A stretch of 64,000 nucleotides of DNA, taken from Granulosicoccus sp963833195. Lineage in GTDB: Bacteria; Pseudomonadota; Gammaproteobacteria; Granulosicoccales; Granulosicoccaceae. Position numbers and translations under genes: made by a program. The stretch spans positions 558,001 through 622,000 of the forward strand of contig CAWHXF010000028.1 in the NCBI GenBank assembly GCA_963833195.1. The letters run 5' to 3'. Below are positions 43,300-50,953 of the stretch, in pieces. A model generated the notes under the pieces. It worked only from the letters and a program-made list of their open reading frames with translations. It had not been told where the DNA came from and made no database searches. Within the stretch, counting starts at the first letter, position 1, and every line of letters starts with the position of its first letter.

Positions 43300-44562
43300 T
43301 CAGCCCTTCGGCGCGCCGACGGCGCCCGACGACACGACGCGCTCCAGCTCGTCGCCGGTGTAGCCGAGCACCTCGGACAGGATCTCGGTGGTGTGCTCGC
43401 CGAGCAGCGGCGAGCGCTTCACGTCCGCCGGGCTGTCCGAGAGCTTGACGGGGCAGCCCACCGAGAGGTACTCGCCGCGCTCCGGGTGATCCACGCGCAC
43501 CATCGTGCCGGTGGCGTACAGCCCCTCGTCCTCGGCGATCTCCTTCATCGACAGGATGGGCCCGACCGGGATGTCGAGCGGGTTGCAGGTCTCCATGACC
43601 TCGAACTTGGTCTTGGTCTTCGTCCACTCCTCGATCGTCTCGAAGATCTCGTTGAGCTTGTCGAGTCGCTCCGGCGGCGTGGCGTAGCCCTCGGCGGTCT
43701 TCCACTCCGGCTTGCCGATGACGTCGCAGACCTTCTCCCACACCGCGGCCTGCACGATGAAGTAGGTGTACGCGTTGGGGTCCTGCTCCCAGCCCTTGCA
43801 CTTCAGGATGCGCCCGGGCTGGCCGCCGCCCGAGTCGTTGCCCGCGCGCGGCGTGGCCTCGCCGAACGGAATGCCCTCGCCGTACTGCGAATACTCCTTC
43901 AACGGACCCGCGGCGAGCCGCTGCTGGTCGCGCAGCTTCACCCGCGCGAGGTTCAGCACGCTGTCCTGCATGGCGCAGTCGACCTTCTGGCCGCGGCCGC
44001 TCTTCTCGCGCTGGAAGAGCGCCGTGACGATACCGAGCGCGAGGTGCAGGCCTGTCCCCGAGTCGCCGATCTGCGCGCCGGTCACGAGCGGCGGCCCGTC
44101 GAGGAAGCCGGTCGTGGAAGCCGAGCCGCCCGCGCACTGCGCGACGTTCTCGTAGACCTTGCAGTCCTCGTACTTGCCGGGGCCGAAGCCCTTGATGGAA
44201 GCGAGGATCAGCCGCGGGTTGATCTCCTGGATGCGCTCCCAGGAGAACCCCATGCGGGCGAGCGCGCCGGGCGCGAAGTTCTCCACCAGCACGTCGCATT
44301 CCTCGACGAGGCGGGTGAGCACCTCCTTGCCCGTCTCGTTCTTCGAGTTCAGCTCGATGGAGCGCTTGTTGTGGTTCAGCATCGTGAAGTAGAGGCTGTC
44401 GGCGTCCGGGACGTCGACGAGCTGCTTACGGGTGGCGTCGCCGACGCCGGGACGTTCGACCTTGATCACGTCCGCGCCGAACCAGGCGAGGAGCTGGGTG
44501 CAGGTGGGACCCGACTGCACGTGCGTGAAGTCGAGGATCTTGATGCCTTCGAGGGCTTTCAT
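43300..44562 (-). CDS. frc: Formyl-CoA:oxalate CoA-transferase
   Basis: 420 residues of the class III CoA-transferase family. MKALEGIKILDFTHVQSGPTC and the nucleophilic aspartate in QIGDSGTGLHLALG (about 167) are present, together with the glycine loop SGGGQP that guards the active site in formyl-CoA transferase. It moves CoA from formyl-CoA to oxalate. Paired with oxc 19 bases upstream. ATG 44562 matches the family start; the longer open frame is not conserved. Confidence 0.93.
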   Translation of the reverse strand: MKALEGIKILDFTHVQSGPTCTQLLAWFGADVIKVERPGVGDATRKQLVDVPDADSLYFTMLNHNKRSIELNSKNETGKEVLTRLVEECDVLVENFAPGALARMGFSWERIQEINPRLILASIKGFGPGKYEDCKVYENVAQCAGGSASTTGFLDGPPLVTGAQIGDSGTGLHLALGIVTALFQREKSGRGQKVDCAMQDSVLNLARVKLRDQQRLAAGPLKEYSQYGEGIPFGEATPRAGNDSGGGQPGRILKCKGWEQDPNAYTYFIVQAAVWEKVCDVIGKPEWKTAEGYATPPERLDKLNEIFETIEEWTKTKTKFEVMETCNPLDIPVGPILSMKEIAEDEGLYATGTMVRVDHPERGEYLSVGCPVKLSDSPADVKRSPLLGEHTTEILSEVLGYTGDELERVVSSGAVGAPKG

Positions 44563-44581
44563 CGCTTGAGGGAGGAGTTCG

Positions 44582-46351
44582 TCAAGGGGCGGGCGGCGCG
44601 GGCTTCTTCCCCACGACGCTCTGCGGATTGAGGTTGCCGATGCGGCCGCTCTCGGTACCGGCGGCCGGGTCGATGATCGCATTGACGAGGGTCGGCACGC
44701 CCGAATCGAGCGCCGATTCCACCGCAGCGGCGAGATCGTCCCGGTTCGTCACGTAGACGCCGGTGCCGCCGAAGGCCTGCATCATCATCTCGTAGCGCGC
44801 GTCCTTGACGAACACCGTGGGCGCGACGTCCTCGCCGCCCGTGGGGTTCTCGTCGGTGCCGCGGTAGATGCCGTCGTTGTTGAACACGACGATGCACACG
44901 GGCAGGTTGTAGCGGCAGATGGTCTCGATCTCCATGCCGGAGAAGCCGAACGCGCTGTCGCCCTCGACGCACAGCACGGGCAGCCCGGTCTCGACGGCGG
45001 CGGCCACGGCCGCGCCCATGCCGATGCCCATGATTCCCCAGGTGCCGACGTCCAGGCGCTTTCTCGGGCGGTGCATGTCGATGATGCTGCGCGCGAAGTC
45101 GAGCGTGTTCGCCCCCTCGTTCACGAGCAGGATCTCCGGGCGCGCGGCCACGATCTCCTTCAGCGCGCCGAGCGCGCCGTGGTAGTCCATCGGCACCGTG
45201 TCGCTGCCGAGCTTCTGCGCCATGCGCTGCAGGTTCTGCGTGCGCTTGGCGCCGATGGCGTCGGTCCAGGCGGCCGGCGGCGTGGGCCAGTCCTCGCCCA
45301 TGCCGCCGAGCAGCGCCTCGACGCAGGAGCCGATGTCGCCGACCACGGGCGCCGAGATCTCCACGTTCGAGTCCATCTCGCGCGGCTCGATGTCGATCTG
45401 GATGAACCGCTTGGAGCCCGGCGCGCCCCAACTGCCGCCCTTGCCGTGCGAGAGCAGCCAGTTCAGCCGTGCACCGATCATCAGCACCACATCGGCCTGC
45501 TTGAGCGCGAGCGAGCGAGCGGCGCCGGCCGACTGCGGGTGGTCGTCCGGCAGCAGCCCCTTCGCCATGCTCATCGGCAGGTACGGGATGCCGCTTCGCT
45601 CGACCAGCTCGCGCACCAGCTCGTCCTGCTGCACGTAGGCGGCGCCCTTGCCGAGGATGATCAGCGGCCGCTCGGCACTTCTCAGCACGCCGAGCGCGCG
45701 CTCGATCGATTCCGGCGACGGCAACTGGCGCGGCGCGGGGTCGATGACCTCGACGAGCGAGCGGCGGCCGGCCGCCGCATTCATGGTCTGGCCGAACAGC
45801 GCGGCGGGCAGGTCCAGGTACACGCCCCCCGGGCGACCGGAGACGGCGGCCCGGATGGCGCGCGCCACCGCGATGCCGATGTCCTCGGCGCGCAGCACGC
45901 GAAAGGCCGCCTTGCACAGGGGCTTGGCGATGGCGAGCTGGTCCATCTCCTCGTAGTCGCCCTGCTGCAGGTCGACGATCTCGCGCTCCGACGAGCCGCT
46001 CAGCAGGATCATCGGGAAGCAGTTGGTCGTCGCGTTGGCGAGCGCGGTGAGCCCGTTCAGGAAACCGGGCGCGGAGACCGTGAGGCACAGCCCCGGCTTC
46101 TTCGTCAGGTAGCCCGCGATGGCCGCCGCGTTGCCCGCGTGCTGCTCGTGACGGAACGAGATCACGCGCATGCCGCTCGCCTGCGCGAGCCGGCCGAAGT
46201 CGGTGATGGGGATGCCCGGCACGCCGTAGATCGTGTGCAGGCCGTTGAGCTTCAGCGCATCGATCAGCAGGTGGAAACCGTCGGTCAGCTCCGGAGCGTC
46301 GTCGTTGGCGGCGGTGGGTGCGACAGGCTCCACGACGGGGTTGGCTGACAT
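44582..46351 (-). CDS. oxc: Oxalyl-CoA decarboxylase
   Basis: 589 residues, a thiamine-diphosphate enzyme. The catalytic glutamate lies in SFRHEQHAGNAAAIAGYL, and the cofactor motif GDSAFGFSGMEIETICR...NND is intact. Segments YGVPGIPITDFGRLAQ and GTWGIMGIGMGAAVAAAV are typical of Oxc. It decarboxylates oxalyl-CoA to formyl-CoA and CO2, consuming a proton. First gene of the oxc-frc-formyltransferase-usp cluster. Confidence 0.94.
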   Translation of the reverse strand: MSANPVVEPVAPTAANDDAPELTDGFHLLIDALKLNGLHTIYGVPGIPITDFGRLAQASGMRVISFRHEQHAGNAAAIAGYLTKKPGLCLTVSAPGFLNGLTALANATTNCFPMILLSGSSEREIVDLQQGDYEEMDQLAIAKPLCKAAFRVLRAEDIGIAVARAIRAAVSGRPGGVYLDLPAALFGQTMNAAAGRRSLVEVIDPAPRQLPSPESIERALGVLRSAERPLIILGKGAAYVQQDELVRELVERSGIPYLPMSMAKGLLPDDHPQSAGAARSLALKQADVVLMIGARLNWLLSHGKGGSWGAPGSKRFIQIDIEPREMDSNVEISAPVVGDIGSCVEALLGGMGEDWPTPPAAWTDAIGAKRTQNLQRMAQKLGSDTVPMDYHGALGALKEIVAARPEILLVNEGANTLDFARSIIDMHRPRKRLDVGTWGIMGIGMGAAVAAAVETGLPVLCVEGDSAFGFSGMEIETICRYNLPVCIVVFNNDGIYRGTDENPTGGEDVAPTVFVKDARYEMMMQAFGGTGVYVTNRDDLAAAVESALDSGVPTLVNAIIDPAAGTESGRIGNLNPQSVVGKKPAPPAP

Positions 46352-46378
46352 GGGTGGCGGTTCCTCGGACTTTGGAAG

Positions 46379-47146
46379 TCAGGCGCGGGCGGGCGGCGCC
46401 GAACCGGCGTCGCCCCAGGTCGCGCGGATGTGGTCGTGCAGTCGCATCGTGTGATCGCGCACGAGCAGCGAGGCGAGCTCGCCCTCGCGCCGCTCGATGG
46501 CCTCGATGATGGCGGTGTGATCCACCACGGAACGAGTCGCGCGATCGGCCTCGCGCATGGCGCGGCGGCGCACGGCGTGCATGTGCTGCAGCAGCGCATC
46601 GGCGGTCTGGCGCAGCAGCGCGCAGCCCGAGAGCTCCAGGATCCGCTGGTGGAAGCGCACGTTCGCCTCGGAATGCTCGGCGATGTCCGCGCGCTCCGGG
46701 TCGGGCCCGTGCCCGATGCCGAGCTCGCGCAGCGAGGCGATGTCCTCGTCGCTCGCGTGCAGGGTCACGAGCCGGGCGGCCATGCTCTCCAGTGCCGCCC
46801 ACACGACGACCATCTCGAGCACCTCGGCAAGCGTCTTGGCGCGCACGTAGACGCCGCGCCGCGCGCGAATCTCGACGAAGCCCTCCTGCTCCAGCCGTGC
46901 GAGAGCCTCGCGCACCGGCGTGCGCGAGATGCCCAGGCGGTCGGCGAGGCGTCGCTCGTCCAGCCGCGGGTCGAAGTCCCGGCCGTAGATGTCCATGCCC
47001 ATGATGGCCTCTCGCAGCACGCCGTACGTGTGCTCCTTGAGCGAGAAGCTGGTGGGCACCGGAGCGAGATCGGCCGGCAGGGACGCACGCGCCATCCGCC
47101 CGGTGTCGGTGCCGCTTCGATCGATGGCCGGACCTTGCTCGCCCAT
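46379..47146 (-). CDS. GntR-family (FCD) transcriptional regulator
   Basis: 255 residues: winged helix (RLDERRLADRLGISRTPVREALARLEQEGFVEIRARRGVYV) and FCD ligand domain with metal-binding residues (NVRFHQRIL, VVDHTAIIEAIERRE). Located 27 bases upstream of oxc in the same direction, so it probably controls the oxalate genes and itself. AGGGGGG lies six bases before the ATG. Ligand may be oxalate, oxalyl-CoA or glyoxylate. Confidence 0.88.
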   Translation of the reverse strand: MGEQGPAIDRSGTDTGRMARASLPADLAPVPTSFSLKEHTYGVLREAIMGMDIYGRDFDPRLDERRLADRLGISRTPVREALARLEQEGFVEIRARRGVYVRAKTLAEVLEMVVVWAALESMAARLVTLHASDEDIASLRELGIGHGPDPERADIAEHSEANVRFHQRILELSGCALLRQTADALLQHMHAVRRRAMREADRATRSVVDHTAIIEAIERREGELASLLVRDHTMRLHDHIRATWGDAGSAPPARA

Positions 47147-47189
47147 GCACGCCCCCCTGCCGAGTCGGCACGAGAGTTGTGCCGATCGG

Positions 47190-47206
47190 TGGCATACCTT
47201 ACACCA
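47190..47206. promoter_or_regulatory. Possible GntR operator
   Basis: An imperfect 17-base palindrome (TGGnnTAnnnTAnnCCA pattern on the minus strand) lies 44 bases upstream of the GntR gene in an AT-rich patch. Symmetric TGG...CCA sites are common for FCD-type GntR regulators. Confidence 0.4.
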
Positions 47207-47286
47207 ACGTTCGCGCGGTGCCCGATCGCGGCATGGGACCTTTGGTCGCCCGGCCCGCAGCCGAGCGGTCGAACCCGGTCGCCGCC

Positions 47287-47352
47287 GTGGCCAGGCGGCC
47301 GCGGTCAGGCGGTCGCGGTCAGCGGTCGCGGCCAAGTGGCCGCGGTCAGGCC
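47287..47352. repeat. GC-rich imperfect tandem repeat
   Basis: Four or five copies of a 13-15 base unit close to GGCCGCGGTCAGG, running into the stop of the reductase gene at 47346. The strand can form several alternative hairpins. It separates the reductase gene from the GntR/oxalate operon and could act as a structural terminator. Confidence 0.55.
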
Positions 47353-48389
47353 GCGGCGGCGTTGGCGGCGAGGCGGGCGTCGACGATGCGCACCGTCTCG
47401 TCCACGTCGTCCGAATGCATGCCCACCTCCGCGGCGACCAGGGCGATCAGCTTGTCCACGCGCTCGATGCGCGCGGCTCCGCCTTCGACGGCACGCGCAC
47501 CGGACGAGGGTTTCAGCAAGCCCTCGGCCGCCTTCGCGTACTTGTCGAACGGCACCTGGTCGGCGGCATCCGCGCCGAGTCGCCGCGCGAGCGAATCGAC
47601 CCACTCGTAGACGGCGCGCGAGGCCTCGAGATCGCCGTGCACGGCCTCGCGGATGGGCACCACGCCGTCATCGTGGATGCAGCGATAGTTGCCCGTCATC
47701 AGCATGCTCCACTTCGCCATGGGCACGAACAGCGAGTCGAACACGCGCAGCTTCACCGGCACGTCCTTGCCGTCGAGCGTGACGCCGGCGATGTCGCTTT
47801 CGAGCCCGCGCAGCAGGGCATCGTGCGCCGGGTCGTCGAAGGTGGCGGCCTTGAAGTTCGTGGGCAGCCCGACGTGCAGCACGTTGGCCGCCTCCTCGGG
47901 CGGCCGGAAGGCCTGCGGGTCCGGGCTGCACAGCGTGACGAGTCCCGGCTCGAACCCGCTCCAGACCGACGGATCGTCGAAGGCGGCGTCCAGGTTCGCC
48001 TCGCGCAGCGCCTCGACGCGCCGCAGGTACGGCAGCGGCGGCATGTTCATGATCGACAGGCAAGGCTTGCCGGACGCCGCGACGCGCTCCATCAGCGTGC
48101 GCACCGGACCCGCCGAGTACTGCGGCTCCTGCATGGCGAGCGCCACGAGATCGAAGCTCGCCGGATCCACGGACTCGGGCTCCGCGGCGTCCACCTTGCC
48201 CGGCAACCCGACGGACGAGATGGAGCGGTGTTCCGCCTCGTCGCGCAGCTTCAGCCGCACCACCGTGCCTTCCGCGTTGATGAGCGCCGCGGTGGCCGCG
48301 CGGCACACGAGCGTCACGTCGTGTCCCGCCATCGCGAGCTTCGTGGACAGCAGGGAGCCGTAGGACGCACCGAGGATCAGGATTCGCAT
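47346..48389 (-). CDS. Ketopantoate-reductase-like NAD(P)-binding protein
   Basis: 347 residues. N-terminal Rossmann motif MRILILGASYGSLLSTKLAMAGHDVTLVCR and C-terminal helical domain (KWSMLMTGNYRCIHDDGVVPI) fit the 2-dehydropantoate 2-reductase/opine-dehydrogenase-like fold. The usual GxGxxG reads GASYGS. It may reduce a 2-oxo acid; panE activity is not certain. Divergent from the quinone oxidoreductase gene. Confidence 0.72.
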   Translation of the reverse strand: MRILILGASYGSLLSTKLAMAGHDVTLVCRAATAALINAEGTVVRLKLRDEAEHRSISSVGLPGKVDAAEPESVDPASFDLVALAMQEPQYSAGPVRTLMERVAASGKPCLSIMNMPPLPYLRRVEALREANLDAAFDDPSVWSGFEPGLVTLCSPDPQAFRPPEEAANVLHVGLPTNFKAATFDDPAHDALLRGLESDIAGVTLDGKDVPVKLRVFDSLFVPMAKWSMLMTGNYRCIHDDGVVPIREAVHGDLEASRAVYEWVDSLARRLGADAADQVPFDKYAKAAEGLLKPSSGARAVEGGAARIERVDKLIALVAAEVGMHSDDVDETVRIVDARLAANAAAA

Positions 48390-48450
48390 GACGGTTTGTG
48401 AGAGATGGGAGGGAGAGTCGTCCGGGCGTGGCGCCGCTCGGGACCGGCCG

Positions 48451-48456
48451 AGTGTA
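48451..48456 (-). promoter_or_regulatory. -10 box (TACACT) for the ketopantoate-reductase-like gene
   Basis: TACACT on the minus strand would give a leader of about 55 bases. No clear -35 box. Confidence 0.3.
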
Positions 48457-48510
48457 GCCTTCGCTTCATTCCGCCCTCCCTTCGGGCCCGTCCCACGCGC
48501 AGGAGCAGCC

Positions 48511-49491
48511 ATGCCGCAGACCTTGCAGACCATCGAGATGCGCGAGCCCGGTGGCCCGGGCGTGCTGGAGCCCGGCGAGCGCACGATGCCGGAGCCGGGC
48601 GCGCGCGAGGTGCTGATCGAGGTGGCGGCCGCCGGCGTCAACGGCCCCGACCTGCTGCAGCGCCGCGGCCACTACCCGCCCCCGCCGGGCGCCTCGGACC
48701 TGCTCGGGCTCGAGGTCTCGGGACGCGTCGCCGCCGTCGGCTCGTCGGTCGACCGATGGCGCGTCGACGACGCGGTCTGCGCGCTGGCCAACGGCGGCGG
48801 CTACGCGAGCCACGTGGTCGTCGACGCAGAGCATTGCCTGGGCGTGCCGGAGGGCGTCGAGCTCGTCGACGCGGCCGGCCTGCCCGAGACCTTCTTCACC
48901 GTGTGGAGCAACTGCTTCCTGCACGCCCGTCCCGATGCCGGTGCGCTGTTCCTCGTGCACGGTGGCGCGGGCGGCATCGGCTCGACGGCCGTGCAGCTGG
49001 GCACGGCCCTGGGTCTGCGCACCTTCACGACCTGCTCGGCCGACGACATGGGCTTCTGCACGGGCATCGGTGCCGAGCGCGCCATCGACTACGCCGCCGA
49101 GGACTTCGTCGGCGTCGTGCGCGAGGCGGGCGGCGCGGACCTCGTGCTCGACATCCTCGGCGGCGATTACATCGCGCGCAACGTCAAGGCGGCGAGCCCC
49201 GACGCGCGTCTCGTGCAGCTCGCCTTCAACCGCGGCTCGAAGGTCGAGATCGACCTGATGCCGATCATGCTCAAGCGGCTCGTGTACACCGGCTCCACGC
49301 TGCGCTCGCGCCCCTCCGCGTTCAAGGCCGAGGTCGCGCGGGATCTGGAGCGCGAGGCCTGGCCGATGTTCGCGCGCGGCGCCCTGCGCACCCTCACGCA
49401 CGCGGTGCTGCCCTTCTCGCGCGTCCGCGAGGCGCACGAGCTCATGGAGGCCGGCGGGCATCGTGGCAAGATCCTGCTGGTGCCGGGCTGA
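48511..49491 (+). CDS. Zinc-free quinone oxidoreductase (PIG3-like MDR)
   Basis: 326 residues of the medium-chain dehydrogenase superfamily. EVLIEVAAAGVNGPDLLQRRGHYPPPPG, the cofactor motif HGGAGGIGSTAVQLG and GGHRGKILLV are typical of PIG3-type NAD(P)H:quinone reductases, which lack zinc. AGGAG lies five bases before the ATG. The stop overlaps the isomerase start. Confidence 0.88.
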   Translation: MPQTLQTIEMREPGGPGVLEPGERTMPEPGAREVLIEVAAAGVNGPDLLQRRGHYPPPPGASDLLGLEVSGRVAAVGSSVDRWRVDDAVCALANGGGYASHVVVDAEHCLGVPEGVELVDAAGLPETFFTVWSNCFLHARPDAGALFLVHGGAGGIGSTAVQLGTALGLRTFTTCSADDMGFCTGIGAERAIDYAAEDFVGVVREAGGADLVLDILGGDYIARNVKAASPDARLVQLAFNRGSKVEIDLMPIMLKRLVYTGSTLRSRPSAFKAEVARDLEREAWPMFARGALRTLTHAVLPFSRVREAHELMEAGGHRGKILLVPG

Positions 49492-50261
49492 TGCGCTTCT
49501 CCGCCAACACCGGCTTCCTCTACCCCGAGCTGGGCTTCCTCGAGCGCATCCGTGCGGCGTCCCGGGACGGCTTCGACGCCGTCGAGTTCCACGACGAGGG
49601 GCAACGCGTGGACCGCGCGGCGCTGCGGGCCGTGCTGGCCGAGACCGGGCTGCCCGTCGCGGGGCTGAACGTGGCCATGGGCCCGACCTCCGGCTGCGCC
49701 GCGATCCCCGGCGAAGCCGCGCGAGCGCGCCGCGAGATCGAGGCGGCGATCGAGCTCGCCGACGACGTGGACGCGGCCGCCGTGCACGTGCTTGCGGGCA
49801 GGACGAAGGCGATGGGCGCGCGCGACGCGTTCCTCGAGTCGCTCGCGTTCGCGATCGCGGCCACCGAGCGCACCATCCTGATCGAGCCGCTGTGCGCGGC
49901 GAAGATGCCGGACTACTTCCTGAACGATCTGGACGAGGCGGCGCGCCTCGTCGACGAGCTCGGGTCGCCGCGCGCGCGCATCCTCTTCGACTGCTTCCAC
50001 GTCGAGACGCAGCACGGCGAGACGCTCGCGCGCTTTCGCGCGCACGCGCACCGCATCGGCCACGTGCAGATCGCCTCGGTGCCCGAGCGCACCGAGCCGC
50101 GTGCCGGCGAAGGCGCGGGCGCGCTCGACTACGGGGCGCTGCTGCCCGCGTTCGTCGCCGAGGGCTACGCGGGCCCGTTCGGCGCGGAGTACGTTCCGAC
50201 CCTGTCAGGCGCCGACGCGTTCGCGTGGCGCGGCGCGTTCCAGGGCCTGCGCACGTCCTAG
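49491..50261 (+). CDS. hyi: Hydroxypyruvate isomerase-family TIM-barrel protein
   Basis: 256 residues, AP-endonuclease-2-type TIM barrel. RFSANTGFLYPELGFLERI, GFDAVEFHDEG, ILIEPLCAAKMPDYFLND and FDCFHVETQHGE with GHVQIASVPERTEP are Hyi hallmarks. It interconverts hydroxypyruvate and tartronate semialdehyde, a glyoxylate-pathway step that fits the nearby oxalate genes. Starts within the stop of the preceding gene; 3' end overlaps tsaB by four bases. Confidence 0.83.
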   Translation: MRFSANTGFLYPELGFLERIRAASRDGFDAVEFHDEGQRVDRAALRAVLAETGLPVAGLNVAMGPTSGCAAIPGEAARARREIEAAIELADDVDAAAVHVLAGRTKAMGARDAFLESLAFAIAATERTILIEPLCAAKMPDYFLNDLDEAARLVDELGSPRARILFDCFHVETQHGETLARFRAHAHRIGHVQIASVPERTEPRAGEGAGALDYGALLPAFVAEGYAGPFGAEYVPTLSGADAFAWRGAFQGLRTS

Positions 50262-50953
50262 CGGTCCTGCGCGCGCTCGGCCTCGGTTCGCGCGACCCGG
50301 TCGCGCAGGTAGACCGGCACGGCGTCGGCGGCGTCGCCGAGCTCGCCCGACGCGAGCGCCGGCGCGGCGAGCGCGAGCAGGTCGGTCGCGCGCGGCAAGG
50401 CCTCGGGCCACAGGCGCGCGCCCGCGCGCCGCACGGCGTCGAAGGCGTCCGGAAAACGCGCGATGCCCGAGCCCGCGTACGCGCACGACGGACCGAGGGC
50501 ATCGATGCCCGCGGCCTCGGGCGGCGTCACGCGCTCGGCGTCGAACGGGCGCATCGTGCCTTCCGCGGCCTCGAAGCCGCCGACGTACAGCTCGCCCATG
50601 CGCGCATCGACGACCGTGCACACGCGCCGCTCGCCACGCTCGCGCAGGCATCCCTGCGCGATGGCCGCGAGCGTGGAGACGCCCACCGTGCCGGCGTCCG
50701 CCGCGAACGCGAGGCCCTGCGCCGCCGCCGCGGCGATGCGCACGCCGGTGAAGCTGCCCGGGCCGCGCCCGTACACGACCGCGTCCAGGTCCCTCGGGGT
50801 CAGGCCTGCATTCGACAGCAGACCGTCGATCATCGGCAGCAGCAGGCGCGCGTGCGCCTGGCGCTCCACCCGATGATCCTCGTGCACGCCCCCGTCGATC
50901 GCGAGCGCCACGCTGCACGCGTCGGTGGACGTGTCGAACGCGATGACTCTCAC
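50258..50953 (-). CDS. tsaB: tRNA threonylcarbamoyladenosine synthesis protein TsaB
   Basis: 231 residues. ASKHA-fold segments MRVIAFDTSTDACSVAL and VVYGRGPGSFTGVRIAAA are diagnostic. It is the non-catalytic partner of TsaD/TsaE in making t6A37 in tRNA. Its ATG overlaps the stop of yoaA, a common gammaproteobacterial neighbour. Confidence 0.93.
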   Translation of the reverse strand: MRVIAFDTSTDACSVALAIDGGVHEDHRVERQAHARLLLPMIDGLLSNAGLTPRDLDAVVYGRGPGSFTGVRIAAAAAQGLAFAADAGTVGVSTLAAIAQGCLRERGERRVCTVVDARMGELYVGGFEAAEGTMRPFDAERVTPPEAAGIDALGPSCAYAGSGIARFPDAFDAVRRAGARLWPEALPRATDLLALAAPALASGELGDAADAVPVYLRDRVARTEAERAQDR

